Source: Methanolobus sp. ZRKC5 (GTDB taxonomy: Archaea; Halobacteriota; Methanosarcinia; Methanosarcinales; Methanosarcinaceae). From it: 64,000 nucleotides of DNA. This document shows, one piece after another, positions 51,333 through 61,183 of this stretch; the first letter of the stretch is position 1; every line of letters begins with the position of its first letter. The notes beneath the pieces are model-generated. The model saw nothing but the letters and a program-made list of their open reading frames with translations, was not told the DNA's origin and made no database searches. The stretch covers positions 744,001-808,000 of the forward strand of contig NZ_CP151792.1 of the NCBI RefSeq assembly GCF_038446525.1, written 5' to 3'. The position numbers and the translations under genes were made by a program.

Positions 51333-53939
51333 TGAACTGACATCAAAAAACAGTTCTGCCCCATTGCTGTCAACATGCACAGTGGAACCTTCAGGAATCT
51401 CACCGGCAACTATCAGCTTGGCCATCCGGGTCTCAACTTCGTTCTGAATAACCCTCTTAAGTGGCCTGGCACCGAATGTTTCGCTGTATCCTGCCTTTGA
51501 AAGATAGGCCTTTGCAGCATCTGTTATTTCAAGACTGATACGCTTATCCCTTAGCCTTTCAACGAGGTCTGCAACCTTGATGTCAACGATCTTTACCAAT
51601 TCTTCCGGCTTCAATGCATGGAAAAGAGCAATCTCATCAACACGATTAAGGAACTCCGGTCTGAAATACTTTCCAAGTTCAGTCATTGCACGCATCTGAA
51701 GAGTTGCATAATCTACGTCCTTTTCGTCTTCACTGGTCCTCAGCACTTCAGTGAGGTCACCTGCAAAGATGTTTGAGGTCATAATTATCAGTGTGTTCTT
51801 GAAGTTCACGGTTCTTCCTTTTGAATCTGTGAGTCTGCCGTCATCAAGTATCTGAAGCATGACATTGAACACATCCGGATGTGCCTTTTCTATTTCATCG
51901 AAGAGCACAACTGAGTATGGCCTTCTACGAACTGCTTCTGTGAGCTGACCGCCCTCGTCATGACCAATATAACCAGGTGGTGCGCCTATCATTCGTGCAA
52001 CTGTGTGCTTTTCCATATATTCAGACATATCAATACGTACCATGTTGTTCTCATTATCGAACAACTCAACTGCAAGTGCTTTTACAAGTTCGGTCTTACC
52101 AACACCTGTGGGACCGAGGAATATGAAACTTCCAATAGGACGTCCCGGGTCCTTGATGCCTGCGTAATTGCGTATGACTGCATCGGCTACTGCCTTTACG
52201 GCTTCACTCTGACCGATGATGCGGTTGTGGAGGTTGTCTTCGAAATGAACGAGCTTTTCACGCTGACCCTCCATGAGCCTTGTTACAGGTATGCGGGTCC
52301 ACTGACTGACGACCTCGGCAATATCCTCTTCACCAACCTCCTCATTAAGAAGCATCTCACCCTGCATTTCCTGGAGTTGCTTTTCTTCTTCTTTATATTC
52401 ATTTTCCAGTGGAGCAAGAGTTCCGTACTTCAGTCGGGATGCAAGTTCAAGGTTATTCTCATTTTCAGCAAGTTCATACTGAATCTTGGTTTCCTCTATC
52501 TGTTGCTTCAGGGCACTAAGCTTTGAGATAGCTTCCTTCTCATGATTCCATCTGGCCCTCATGGCATCGGATTCTGCCCTGATGTCGGCAAGTTCTTTTT
52601 CAAGGGCGCCCAGACGATCCTTTGAAGCTGCATCCTTCTCCTTTCTAAGTGCCTCACGCTCAATTTCAAGCTGCATAATCTTACGGTCAGCCTCATCAAG
52701 TTCTGCTGGCTTGCTGTCAATGGCGGTTCTCTTCTTTGCAGCAGCCTCATCCACAAGATCGATGGCCTTGTCCGGAAGGAACCTGTCTGCAATATAACGG
52801 CTGCTCATCACAGAAGCAGCAACAAGCGCTGAGTCCTTCAGACGAACACCATGGTGAACCTCATACTTCTCCTTCAAACCACGCAGTATGGAAATCGTAT
52901 CTTCTACTGTAGGCTCTTCTACAAACACAGGGAGGAACCTGCGCTCAAGCGCTGCATCCTTTTCGATGTACTTGCGGTACTCATCGATGGTTGTTGCACC
53001 GATACAGTGCAATTCACCACGTGCAAGCATTGGCTTCAAGAGGTTTCCTGCATCCATGGCACCTTCTGTAGCACCGGCACCAACAATGGTGTGTATCTCA
53101 TCTATGAAAAGAATTATCTGGCCTTCTGAGTCAGCGACTTCCTTGAGAACTGCCTTTAGCCTTTCCTCAAATTCACCACGGAACTTCGCACCTGCAATAA
53201 GAGAGCCCATATCAAGAGCAATGATACGCTTTTCCTTCATTGCATCGGGCACATCCCTTTTGGCAATACGCTGAGCAAGTCCCTCGACTATTGCAGTCTT
53301 ACCAACACCAGCCTCACCAATAAGTACAGGGTTGTTCTTTCTGCGCCTGGAAAGGATCTCTATGGAATGCCTTATTTCCTGATCCCTTCCAATAACAGGG
53401 TCAAGCTTTCCCTGAGCAGCAAGCTCTGTGAAATCTATCCCGTATTTCTTAAGTGGCTCCATTGTATCTTCCGGATTTTCTGAAGTAATTTTTCTATCCC
53501 CCCTTATTTGTTTGATTCCATCAAGAATTCTGTCACGTGTAACACCTTCACTTGCAAGGATCTTGCCACATTGGCTGTCCTTTTCCCCAATCATTGCAAG
53601 AAGGAGATGCTCAACGCTCACATACTCATCTTTCATCTTTCCGGCTTCCTGCACGGCAGCATCCAGGACACGCCTCATTGTCTGTGTCATGTAGACCTGT
53701 TCACCGCCCGGCCCTGAGACCTGCGGAAGGTTTGCGAGCTGAGCTTCAACCTTCTGTTTCAGGCGGTCCACCGGAACTTCCATATTATGCAATAATGTAG
53801 TTACAAGTCCACCACTCTGCTCCAGTAATGTAAGGAACATATGCTCACAATCTATCTGCTGATTCCTGTACCTTGCAGCAATCGTACTTGAGCCCTGAAT
53901 AGCTTCCTGGGCTTTCTGTGTGAAACTGTTAAGATCCAT
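51324..53939 (-). CDS. clpB: ATP-dependent disaggregase ClpB
   Basis: The 871-residue AAA+ chaperone has an N-terminal Clp repeat domain, the first Walker A GEAGVGKT (about 203) and its DEIH box, a long coiled middle domain (about 400-530) that distinguishes ClpB from ClpA/C, and the second Walker A GPTGVGKT (about 607) with the pore motif GYIGHDEGG. With DnaK it dissolves protein aggregates after heat stress. Only some archaea have it, generally by old transfer from bacteria. A winged-helix regulator is divergently encoded 240 bp upstream. Confidence 0.96.
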   Translation of the reverse strand: MDLNSFTQKAQEAIQGSSTIAARYRNQQIDCEHMFLTLLEQSGGLVTTLLHNMEVPVDRLKQKVEAQLANLPQVSGPGGEQVYMTQTMRRVLDAAVQEAGKMKDEYVSVEHLLLAMIGEKDSQCGKILASEGVTRDRILDGIKQIRGDRKITSENPEDTMEPLKKYGIDFTELAAQGKLDPVIGRDQEIRHSIEILSRRRKNNPVLIGEAGVGKTAIVEGLAQRIAKRDVPDAMKEKRIIALDMGSLIAGAKFRGEFEERLKAVLKEVADSEGQIILFIDEIHTIVGAGATEGAMDAGNLLKPMLARGELHCIGATTIDEYRKYIEKDAALERRFLPVFVEEPTVEDTISILRGLKEKYEVHHGVRLKDSALVAASVMSSRYIADRFLPDKAIDLVDEAAAKKRTAIDSKPAELDEADRKIMQLEIEREALRKEKDAASKDRLGALEKELADIRAESDAMRARWNHEKEAISKLSALKQQIEETKIQYELAENENNLELASRLKYGTLAPLENEYKEEEKQLQEMQGEMLLNEEVGEEDIAEVVSQWTRIPVTRLMEGQREKLVHFEDNLHNRIIGQSEAVKAVADAVIRNYAGIKDPGRPIGSFIFLGPTGVGKTELVKALAVELFDNENNMVRIDMSEYMEKHTVARMIGAPPGYIGHDEGGQLTEAVRRRPYSVVLFDEIEKAHPDVFNVMLQILDDGRLTDSKGRTVNFKNTLIIMTSNIFAGDLTEVLRTSEDEKDVDYATLQMRAMTELGKYFRPEFLNRVDEIALFHALKPEELVKIVDIKVADLVERLRDKRISLEITDAAKAYLSKAGYSETFGARPLKRVIQNEVETRMAKLIVAGEIPEGSTVHVDSNGAELFFDVSSAE

Positions 53940-54146
53940 GTTATAATCTCCCCGGGATCGATATCCCCATTACCCCGTTATTTTAATTTAGAATGTTTGT
54001 TTAAAATACTGTTGACACGTTGCAAATAACCGAAATAATTCTATTTAATTTAGTAATAATAGTGCAGAACACATATATAAATGTTGTCTGAAATGTAGCT
54101 TTTTTATCAATTTTGTCGAAATCATATCTATACATTGCAGGAAATA

Positions 54147-54154
54147 TTATATAC
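54147..54154 (+). promoter_or_regulatory. TATA box of the winged-helix regulator gene
   Basis: TTATATAC at 54147-54154 lies 24 bp before the ATG at 54178, so the transcript should be leaderless or nearly so. A divergent TATA candidate (TTTATATATGTG on the minus strand near 54070) may serve clpB. Confidence 0.5.
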
Positions 54155-54177
54155 ATCCAGTGCAATAAATAAATCCT

Positions 54178-54588
54178 ATGCCTCAACAAATCGTGCTGAT
54201 TAATCTGGAGAAACCCAGGGAGAAAAAACTTGAAGAAGACATCCATTGGTTCTGTAACAGTTTTGGACTATCATCCGGAAGAGATACTGAGAACATTGCA
54301 ACACAGATAGTCCATGACCTGCTGCAACAGATTTCTGAAAGGGAAGACAGAGTGTCATCAGATGCCATCGCAGAGAATCTGGATGTTAATCTTTCAAGGG
54401 TTAACCACCATATAAGAAATCTTATCAATGCAGGCCTGGTCTACAGGCAAAAAAGAGCGCTCTATATTCGAGGAGGAAGCCTCAAAGCTGCCGTTCAGGA
54501 AATGAGAAAAGACTCAGAGCGCATGTTCCAGGAACTGGAAGAGATGGCAGAAGAAATCGATGAGCAAATGGGACTTCGGAACAGGTAA
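54178..54588 (+). CDS. Winged-helix transcriptional regulator next to clpB
   Basis: The 136-residue protein has a helix-turn-helix core (SSDAIAENLDVNLSRVNHHIRN) with a wing (LVYRQKRALYIRGG) and a charged C-terminal helix that could dimerise (MRKDSERMFQELEEMAEEID). It belongs broadly to ArsR/MarR-like archaeal regulators. Divergent placement beside clpB suggests control of heat-shock genes; this is inference from position. The promoter is close enough for a leaderless mRNA. Confidence 0.75.
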   Translation: MPQQIVLINLEKPREKKLEEDIHWFCNSFGLSSGRDTENIATQIVHDLLQQISEREDRVSSDAIAENLDVNLSRVNHHIRNLINAGLVYRQKRALYIRGGSLKAAVQEMRKDSERMFQELEEMAEEIDEQMGLRNR

Positions 54589-54619
54589 AGCCCCCACATA
54601 ATGCAGAATTACTTTAGCA

Positions 54620-55450
54620 TTAGATCTTATCGTGAACCCAGAAATCACCTTCAATAGTGAATTCCTTTTTCCAGATTGGCACATCTTCCTTAATGCGTTC
54701 GAGTGCCTCTACAAGTGTTTCAAACAATTCTTTTCTGTGGGCAGCAGCAACGACAATGTAGACGATGTCCTCGCCGGATTTGATAAGACCAGTCTTGTGA
54801 TGGATGAGCACGTCTATGATGGCATCCTTTTCCTTCAGATCATAGCATATCTTTTCTATAGCTCTGTCAGCAACACCTTCGTACTTTTCAAAATCAATGG
54901 CAGTCGTTTCCAAATCATCATTTACACGCCTTACAATTCCCGTAAATGTTGCAATCCCACCTGATAAACGTATATCAGCATTTGACCGGACCTTATTGAT
55001 AAGAGAATCAAGAGTTAACCATTCTGCCTGGTCAAGAATGACTTGCACAAGTGCATCGATAGCCCAATCCGACCTTACAGGCAACTGAACAAGAATATTG
55101 GATACGTCATCAGAACCTTCGACGTCACCAAGGAATATTTTGGGAAGCTCACTGTTCTTTGCACCTTCAACAACGGCGAAGTCAGCACCGTTATCAGCAA
55201 GTGCATCCAGGGCACCCTCAAGTGTTGGATTTCGTTTTATGGTTACAAGCTCGGTATCTGTAATGGCTGCAACTAAATCCGCCCCTGCATCGAAGTGTTT
55301 GCCGGTGTCAGTATTCTCTGGATTGAAACGGTGATGCAACATCTGTTTCACAGTTCCGACAGTTCCTTTTTTGGAAAGAGCATTAACAAGACGAGTTACC
55401 AATGTGGTTTTGCCGGAATTCTTGTAGCCTGCAACACAAATGACTTTCAT
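54620..55450 (-). CDS. MobB-MoaE fusion for molybdopterin cofactor synthesis
   Basis: The 276-residue protein joins MobB (residues about 1-130; P-loop GYKNSGKTTLVTRLV, then HHRFNPENTDTGKH) to MoaE (about 145-276; GIATFTGIVR, IDFEKYEGVADRAI, IHHKTGLIKSGEDIVYIVV, VPIWKKEF). MobB binds GTP in dinucleotide attachment to the pterin; MoaE is the catalytic subunit of molybdopterin synthase, adding the dithiolene sulfurs. Both serve Mo/W enzymes such as the formylmethanofuran dehydrogenase encoded at 16-22 kb. No MoaD gene is nearby. Confidence 0.9.
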   Translation of the reverse strand: MKVICVAGYKNSGKTTLVTRLVNALSKKGTVGTVKQMLHHRFNPENTDTGKHFDAGADLVAAITDTELVTIKRNPTLEGALDALADNGADFAVVEGAKNSELPKIFLGDVEGSDDVSNILVQLPVRSDWAIDALVQVILDQAEWLTLDSLINKVRSNADIRLSGGIATFTGIVRRVNDDLETTAIDFEKYEGVADRAIEKICYDLKEKDAIIDVLIHHKTGLIKSGEDIVYIVVAAAHRKELFETLVEALERIKEDVPIWKKEFTIEGDFWVHDKI

Positions 55451-55596
55451 GAAATAAGTTTATGAGAATTCATCATATAAGTACACAACGCGAATAGAAG
55501 GCAGTACAAATCATAGAAATCATTTTTTAGATTCAACGAAATTTATAATAGAACAATTACGAATAATTTATATTCTGATGATTTGTACCAATTGCA

Positions 55597-56286
55597 ATGA
55601 GTGATTACAAGATAAGTATCCACGATATGCCGGAAGAGGAAAGGCCACGTGAAAGGTTGCTCAAATACGGCCCTGACGCACTTTCCAATGCAGAACTTCT
55701 TGCCATCATACTTAGAACAGGCACGCAGAAGGAGAACATCATCAACCTTTGCAGCCGTATTTTTTCAGAGTACAATATCAAACAACTGAGCCACGCAAAT
55801 ATTTCCCGGCTCACACAGATCCACGGCATCGGGAATGCAAAAGCAGCACAGATAGCTGCTGTATTTGAACTTGCCCGCAAGCTTGAAGGATTTACCGATG
55901 ATCCTAAAAGGAAGATAAAATCACCTGCAGATGTTTATTCACTACTCTACCCCCGAATGCGTGAACACAAACGCGAGAGACTTGTAGCACTACTCCTCGA
56001 TACGAAAAACCATGTGATACGCGAAGAAGTTGTTTCTATCGGCAGCCTGAACGCGAACATAGTCCACCCCAGAGAAGTATTCAAGGCAGCACTCATGGAG
56101 TCCTGTGCCTCAGTGATACTCTCACATAATCACCCATCTGGTGACCCTACACCAAGCAGAGAGGACATAGCAGTTACCGAGAAATTAGTAGAAGGCGGCA
56201 AACTGCTTGGAATTGATGTGCTGGACCATGTTGTTATTGGAGATGGGAGATATGTTAGCTTGAAGGATGAGGGGTTTGTTAGATAG
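55597..56286 (+). CDS. radC: RadC/JAB-domain DNA repair-like protein
   Basis: The 229-residue protein has the RadC opening (SIHDMPEEERPRERLLKYG), a helix-hairpin-helix (QIHGIGNAKAAQIAAVFEL) and the JAMM metalloprotease-like motif SHNHPSGDPTPSREDIAVTE. The role of RadC is unsettled; a DNA-repair link was doubted. It is widespread in bacteria and present in Methanosarcinales. Its 3' end overlaps by 8 bp a minus-strand remnant of a HepT gene. Confidence 0.92.
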   Translation: MSDYKISIHDMPEEERPRERLLKYGPDALSNAELLAIILRTGTQKENIINLCSRIFSEYNIKQLSHANISRLTQIHGIGNAKAAQIAAVFELARKLEGFTDDPKRKIKSPADVYSLLYPRMREHKRERLVALLLDTKNHVIREEVVSIGSLNANIVHPREVFKAALMESCASVILSHNHPSGDPTPSREDIAVTEKLVEGGKLLGIDVLDHVVIGDGRYVSLKDEGFVR

Positions 56287-56450
56287 CATTATTCAAAATA
56301 TTCTGCACAGCCATCTTCAAATCAGGAATATCCTTTGTAATAGTGTTCCAGACCTCTTCCAGATCAACACCAAAATAGACATGGATCAACTTACACTCAT
56401 TCCTTCAATTTCCTTCCAGGGAACACAAGGGTTCTTTTCTGTCATCCTTC
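56279..56450 (-). pseudogene. HepT-like (DUF86) toxin remnant
   Basis: On the minus strand the C-terminal part reads CKLIHVYFGVDLEEVWNTI, then DIPDLKMAVQNILNNAI and TAA at 56281-56279. This is the hallmark of HepT (DUF86) HEPN-type toxins, RNases with an R-x4-6-H motif. Just upstream, VPWKEIEGM appears in a different frame, so a frameshift near 56395 broke the gene, and the N-terminal half is not recoverable. The catalytic Arg is missing. The partner MntA antitoxin gene is absent, so the unit is dead. Confidence 0.65.
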
Positions 56451-56630
56451 ATCAATCCATAAATGAAGCTTTTCAACATAATAATCCTGCATGAGCGATA
56501 TTACCCAAAGAACTCGTCAATATTCTGAAGATATCAATGCATGTATAAGGTCAAAAAGTAGGCTTTTGAAGCAAGTCCCCCACTGTTACAAACAAAACAT
56601 TTAAGGGATTAACCAGCAATTAGCACACAA

Positions 56631-57542
56631 ATGAAAGATATAGAACTTAATGACCCCTATACCACTCCATACAGAGGCATATATGCAATATGCGACAGGA
56701 ACAACGAATATGCAGAGATCATCGAGCATACGAACTGTTATGGCGGTGCCGCATGGTCAAAGTTCCATTATTCACATTCGCCGCTCATCCTGAACACGCG
56801 TTCCATTGGGAACATGATCAGATATATAGTGAAAACAGGTACATCCACCCTTGAGCTTAAGCCATCCACTGCTGCTGCAGGAATTGAATCGGTTGTTGTG
56901 GAAGGAAATGAGGTTCACATCACATATGCCGGGCTTGGCGGAGGCGGAGTAGGCGCTACAAAATGCAGGGCATTTGCGGAGGGCGTGTTATGTTGCAATT
57001 ATACAGAATCAGGCGGCGGGCGTGCTGCAAAGGGAACAGTCGTAGTCCCTAAAAGAGAGAGAGTGCTCATCGGTATAGATGACACAGACACAAAGGAAGA
57101 AGGCGCCACCTGGACACTTACACATAATATGGCAAAGGAACTGGACTGTATCGAGTCCGTTTACCTTTCTCACTCACTCGTACAGCTTTTTCCGGTATCA
57201 GCAAGGACACAGAACTGTGTATCCACTGTACTGGAATTCGGATGTGTGAATGAAGAAGCAAAGCAGGAGCTTCTTGAAAGCATAAAGGCCGCACTCCTGA
57301 AATACAGCGTTTCTGATGAGACCGGAATGGTTGTGCTCTCAGACTTTGACGCTAAGAAGATGAACGAGTACAGCAAAGAATGCCGCAACTGTGAGCTAAC
57401 GAAGGAATACGCCATGCAGAATGCAAAGGACAACAACGTCGATGTCTGGCTTGACGGCAACGGTGTCATAGGAGCACTTGCAGCACTGGCATGGTTCGCA
57501 CAACCTGATGATTCAGTTAAGCGGACTGCACAATTAGAATAA
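56631..57542 (+). CDS. Methanogenesis marker protein 11
   Basis: The 303-residue protein matches methanogenesis marker 11 by length and by YGGAAWSKFHYSHSPLIL, GLGGGGVGATKCRAFAEGV and LIGIDDTDTKEEGATWTL. The GIDDTD motif is shared with the tRNA(Ile2)-agmatinylcytidine synthetase family (DUF1743). A cysteine pair appears in SKECRNCEL. It occurs almost only in methanogens and relatives; function is unknown. The IorA-like gene follows after 7 bp. Confidence 0.87.
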   Translation: MKDIELNDPYTTPYRGIYAICDRNNEYAEIIEHTNCYGGAAWSKFHYSHSPLILNTRSIGNMIRYIVKTGTSTLELKPSTAAAGIESVVVEGNEVHITYAGLGGGGVGATKCRAFAEGVLCCNYTESGGGRAAKGTVVVPKRERVLIGIDDTDTKEEGATWTLTHNMAKELDCIESVYLSHSLVQLFPVSARTQNCVSTVLEFGCVNEEAKQELLESIKAALLKYSVSDETGMVVLSDFDAKKMNEYSKECRNCELTKEYAMQNAKDNNVDVWLDGNGVIGALAALAWFAQPDDSVKRTAQLE

Positions 57543-57549
57543 CAAAGAT

Positions 57550-59091
57550 ATGACAGATAATAAGGATATAACCGGCCTTGAAGCTATTTACCTTGCAGCT
57601 ATTGACAGCAATGTAAGGTTCATTACTGCTGTTGCCGGATATCCCATGACTGCAGTTGCAGACTACTTTTTTAAGGAAAAAGATTCCAACGATTACGACA
57701 TCCACTGGTTCACTAACGAAAAAGCAGCCATGGAAGCATCATTGGGCACATCTGTCACCGGAAGAAGGTCCATGGTATTGGTCAAACATGTGGGTATGAA
57801 CCTGCTTTCAGACCCGCTAATGACAGCGATGATGCATACCATCGGTGCAGGACTTGTCATACTTGTCGGAGACGACCCCGGAGCAAAAGCTTCACAAAAT
57901 GAGCAGGATTCCAGATTCTACGGAGCACTCTCAGAAACCGCTGTTTTTGACCCGGCAACACCAAAAGATGCTTACGATTCATTGCACCGGGCTTTTGAAC
58001 TCTCAGAAGAAGCGAAGGTTCCGGTTATTATGAGGATTACTGACAGGCTGGAAAAAAGAGAGGAAAATATCAGCAGAACACTAAGCAATAAAGAAGCTGA
58101 TGTCGCAGAAAAGAAGCTTGACCGGGATATATGGAAACTCACCATGCATGGAAAGCACCAACGGTTCCATATTGAATCAGAGCCCATTCTGATTCGTGAA
58201 GCTGAGAATTCATGCTTCAATCGCATTTCAATAAATGGGGAGAAAGTCGGGATAATATCTTCAGGTTATCCTTCAACAGTAGTGGATGACATGCTATCTA
58301 CACAACTGGTATATTCAGGTTATTCGCACCTGGCCATTGGGCTTGTCTCACCATTTCCCAAAAACATTATGAAACAATTCATTGACAAACACGAACGTAT
58401 ACTTGTTGTGGAAGAAAGCGAAGCTGTCATAGAATCATATATTTGTACCTGTAACAATGTTCTTGGAAAAAAAAGCGGACATCTTCCTGTAGGTATGATT
58501 CAAAAAGAACATGTGGAATTTGCCCTTGAGAACATAGACATGGATGAGGTCACAAAGTACACAGAAATCCAGACCATTGTTAGCAGAGGGTCAAGACCTA
58601 TCTGCAGCGATTGCCCATTCATGCCACTCTACAACGTACTGCATGATATAGAGCCAATCGCAGGAGATATGGGATGTTCCATACGCACAGCACCTGACCC
58701 ACTCAATGCAGTTAATACCGGGTTTGCACTTGGTGGTGCAATTTCCACAGCATGCGGTTTTCCAGGAAAGGGAATAGCAGTCATCGGAGATTTTGGACTC
58801 GCACACTCAGGAATTGTGGGACTCATAAATGCAGTAGACGGTGCTTTTGATATCCTCGTTATAATACTCCAGAATGAGATCGCTGCAATGACAGGCGGAC
58901 AGGAGACACCTGACCTGCATAATGTTGTGAAAGCTCTTGCACCGGACACGATTATTTTTGATATTGATAATAGTATCATTTCAGAAGGTTCGGTCAAAAC
59001 CCAGAACATAATTAAGGATATGATACGGGAAAGACTGAAAGTGAAAGGAGTTTCTGTGATCTATATCGAAGGTAAATGCACACTGTATTGA
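57550..59091 (+). CDS. IorA-like TPP enzyme lacking the ferredoxin domain
   Basis: The 513-residue protein resembles the alpha subunit of indolepyruvate:ferredoxin oxidoreductase. It has AVAGYPMTAVADYFF at the N-terminus (a YPITPxx-like pyrimidine-domain signature) and the TPP-binding GDFGLAHSGIVGLINAV near residue 415. True IorA has a C-terminal 2x4Fe-4S ferredoxin domain; this protein stops before it. Two cysteines remain in RPICSDCPFMPL. No iorB lies nearby. With Mmp11 just upstream, a methanogen-specific oxidoreductase or a non-redox TPP role is conceivable. Confidence 0.8.
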   Translation: MTDNKDITGLEAIYLAAIDSNVRFITAVAGYPMTAVADYFFKEKDSNDYDIHWFTNEKAAMEASLGTSVTGRRSMVLVKHVGMNLLSDPLMTAMMHTIGAGLVILVGDDPGAKASQNEQDSRFYGALSETAVFDPATPKDAYDSLHRAFELSEEAKVPVIMRITDRLEKREENISRTLSNKEADVAEKKLDRDIWKLTMHGKHQRFHIESEPILIREAENSCFNRISINGEKVGIISSGYPSTVVDDMLSTQLVYSGYSHLAIGLVSPFPKNIMKQFIDKHERILVVEESEAVIESYICTCNNVLGKKSGHLPVGMIQKEHVEFALENIDMDEVTKYTEIQTIVSRGSRPICSDCPFMPLYNVLHDIEPIAGDMGCSIRTAPDPLNAVNTGFALGGAISTACGFPGKGIAVIGDFGLAHSGIVGLINAVDGAFDILVIILQNEIAAMTGGQETPDLHNVVKALAPDTIIFDIDNSIISEGSVKTQNIIKDMIRERLKVKGVSVIYIEGKCTLY

Positions 59092-59177
59092 ACCTTAAGG
59101 ACATAGTGCTGCAATAAATTTGATGTTTGAAATATATCGTTTCATATTTATAATTTCAAATTTGAAATGCCAAACAA

Positions 59178-60161
59178 TTACTTCGAGAAGTTAACATTCA
59201 ATCCGAGAATATCCCGTGAACCCGAGTGAATGGCCTGTGCAATCTCAGCACATCCAATAGCAGCGCTCCACCTGTCAAGTACATGAGCCCTTACACCAAG
59301 ATGTTTTTCGATCTTTTCTACAACATAAGGAATCTCACCAACAGAGCCCTCTATAATAATCTCACCTGTTGAATCGTAATCCTTCAGCAGAATTTGCATA
59401 CCCGTAATTTCCATGGCAGCAAAGAGAGCTATACTATCCAGTGCGTGAATTGCCTTTGAGTCCTTGTTTTCAGCTGCCTTAATGAGATCATGCCTGTCTG
59501 AGAAAGGAGTGTTCTTAAGAACACCAGAATGCACAAATGCTTCATTCGCACTCATCTTTCCGGCATCTACATCTCTCAGGGCTTGCACATCAAGCGGACC
59601 ATGCTGCAATCCAGGTGCAAATATACAGGCATCTATGGCGCCAATAAGTTTGCCAGCTGCAACGCCTACTGTTACAGTATTGGAACTTATATCAGAAAGA
59701 ACGAAATCATTAAAACCAAGAGAAAATGCATGGTAAGCAATCCCTACTTTCTCCGGACTGGTAGAATGAGAGAAAATATTCAGCCGGGAATCCGTATTAC
59801 TCCCATCATGAATACCAGGTATAACAACTGCTGGAATCCCAAATGATGCGATTGAATCAAAAACACGACTTCCACCGCCTGTTTTCTTTCCAGCTCCCTC
59901 GATACTTTTAACACCCCTGTTATTGACACTTCGTATGTCCTCAATATCTGTAATACCATCGCCCATGGAATATGTCACAGCCATAAGAGATATATCAAGA
60001 CTAATGATATCGAAAGCTTTTTCGATTGATGACACCAGCTGGGACTCGGTCATATCAGCTGCTTCAGTTCTTGGAATTTCCAGTTTGAGCACTTTTCCAG
60101 ACTCTGGGAAAAATGCAGCAAAGCGCATTGCAGTCGTACCGTGATCAATTCCAACGAACAT
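59178..60161 (-). CDS. Methanogenesis marker protein 12
   Basis: The 327-residue protein begins MFVGIDHGTTAMRFAAF, an ASKHA-type (acetate/sugar kinase, Hsp70, actin) phosphate-binding strand, and contains GIHDGSNTDSRLNIFSH. These are characteristic of methanogenesis marker 12 (UPF0285). It is likely an ATP-dependent kinase-fold protein of unknown substrate. ATG 60161 is preferred, with AAAGGTG just upstream; GTG at 60170 would add three residues. The DUF2103-like gene precedes it by about 10 bp, forming an operon. Confidence 0.85.
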   Translation of the reverse strand: MFVGIDHGTTAMRFAAFFPESGKVLKLEIPRTEAADMTESQLVSSIEKAFDIISLDISLMAVTYSMGDGITDIEDIRSVNNRGVKSIEGAGKKTGGGSRVFDSIASFGIPAVVIPGIHDGSNTDSRLNIFSHSTSPEKVGIAYHAFSLGFNDFVLSDISSNTVTVGVAAGKLIGAIDACIFAPGLQHGPLDVQALRDVDAGKMSANEAFVHSGVLKNTPFSDRHDLIKAAENKDSKAIHALDSIALFAAMEITGMQILLKDYDSTGEIIIEGSVGEIPYVVEKIEKHLGVRAHVLDRWSAAIGCAEIAQAIHSGSRDILGLNVNFSK

Positions 60162-60172
60162 AATATACACCT

Positions 60173-60580
60173 TTAATCATCAATTAGCAATAAATTGAGT
60201 TCTTCCATGATACGCTCCCCTTCTGTAAAACTACCAACAGTAGTTACTAAGCGTAGTTCCTGAAAGGAAGTTCCACGAGAAAGAAGCAGCCTCAGATTAC
60301 CCCGTTCATCAGGCCTTTGTACGCGGGCGGTCAGCATACCCCCTGAATTACCTTTTCCTTTTACAGTAATCACCGAAGGTATTATCTTTTTGATCTCAGA
60401 ATGCTGACTCAACATAGATACTATCTTCTTACCACTTCGACCACCAATTATGGTGCTATGGGAACCGCCAAGTTTGGATTTCGGTTTATTAACCCCATTT
60501 GCATTGATAGTATCACTCATTTCAAGGGGAATGACAGCAGATACTATAAAATATTGGTGGTTGGAACTTATAAGCATCAC
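60173..60580 (-). CDS. DUF2103-like predicted metal-binding protein
   Basis: A 135-codon frame with KSKLGGSHSTIIGGRSGKKI, SVITVKGKGNSGG and TARVQRPDERGNLRLLLSRG, resembling archaeal DUF2103 proteins (COG4031). Function is unknown. The true start may be ATG 60520 (MSDTINANGVNKPKSK), since the first 20 residues look unlike the family. It lies directly upstream of the Mmp12 gene and probably shares its transcript. Confidence 0.65.
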   Translation of the reverse strand: MMLISSNHQYFIVSAVIPLEMSDTINANGVNKPKSKLGGSHSTIIGGRSGKKIVSMLSQHSEIKKIIPSVITVKGKGNSGGMLTARVQRPDERGNLRLLLSRGTSFQELRLVTTVGSFTEGERIMEELNLLLIDD

Positions 60581-60699
60581 TAAAAAATTTAGAGATAAAT
60601 ATATGGACAGAACCTGGTTTAAAATTTAAAATAAGTAATAATTTTGCAGACCTGTTACGGATAGTAAAAAGAATAAAATAAAGGACAATATTCAGGAAA

Positions 60700-61137
60700 T
60701 CATATCTCCTGAATATCAGCCATATCTATAAGCTTGACACCTGCACCATGAAGAATCTTGATAGCTCCCTCGATGTCACTGACCCTTAGAATCAGAAGAG
60801 CTTTCTCCGTCTTTGTGACGAAAGCATATGCATAATCAATATTTATACTCTTCTCACCAAGAACATCTGCTATTTTCCCCAGACCACCAGGTATGTCTTG
60901 CATTTCCACACCCATCACATTGGTTTCGGAAACAGTGAAACCTGCATCATGAAGAACTTCATGTGCTGCATCCGGTTTATCAACGACCATCCTGATGATT
61001 CCAAAGTCTCCTGCTTCGGCTATAGTGAATGCCCTGATATTGATGCCAGCCTTCCTGAAGTTTTCTGCGATGTTTGCAAGACGGCCAGGTTTGTTCTCAG
61101 CAAAAAGGGATATTTGTTTGATGATCTTCTCTTCCAT
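60700..61137 (-). CDS. Tandem ACT-domain regulatory protein
   Basis: The 145-residue protein consists of two ACT domains. Domain 1 opens KQISLFAENKPGRLANIAEN and domain 2 opens VEMQDIPGGLGKIADVLGEK; both contain the ligand-binding Gly turn. ACT domains bind amino acids. In archaea this protein (COG4747) regularly accompanies phenylacetate-CoA ligase-like genes, as here with a gap of 46 bp. It probably senses an aromatic or branched amino acid for that enzyme. Confidence 0.88.
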   Translation of the reverse strand: MEEKIIKQISLFAENKPGRLANIAENFRKAGINIRAFTIAEAGDFGIIRMVVDKPDAAHEVLHDAGFTVSETNVMGVEMQDIPGGLGKIADVLGEKSINIDYAYAFVTKTEKALLILRVSDIEGAIKILHGAGVKLIDMADIQEI

Positions 61138-61183
61138 GTTAGCACCTGCAATTTTATTAAAAGTTATGTTGTCCTAGTAAATA

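Noticed and set aside
56267-56494. 75-codon plus-strand frame after radC
   Set aside because: It is the complement of the HepT remnant, and starts inside radC without a ribosome site.
57550-59091. Assignment as true iorA
   Set aside because: The C-terminal 2x4Fe-4S ferredoxin domain of IorA is absent and no iorB is nearby.
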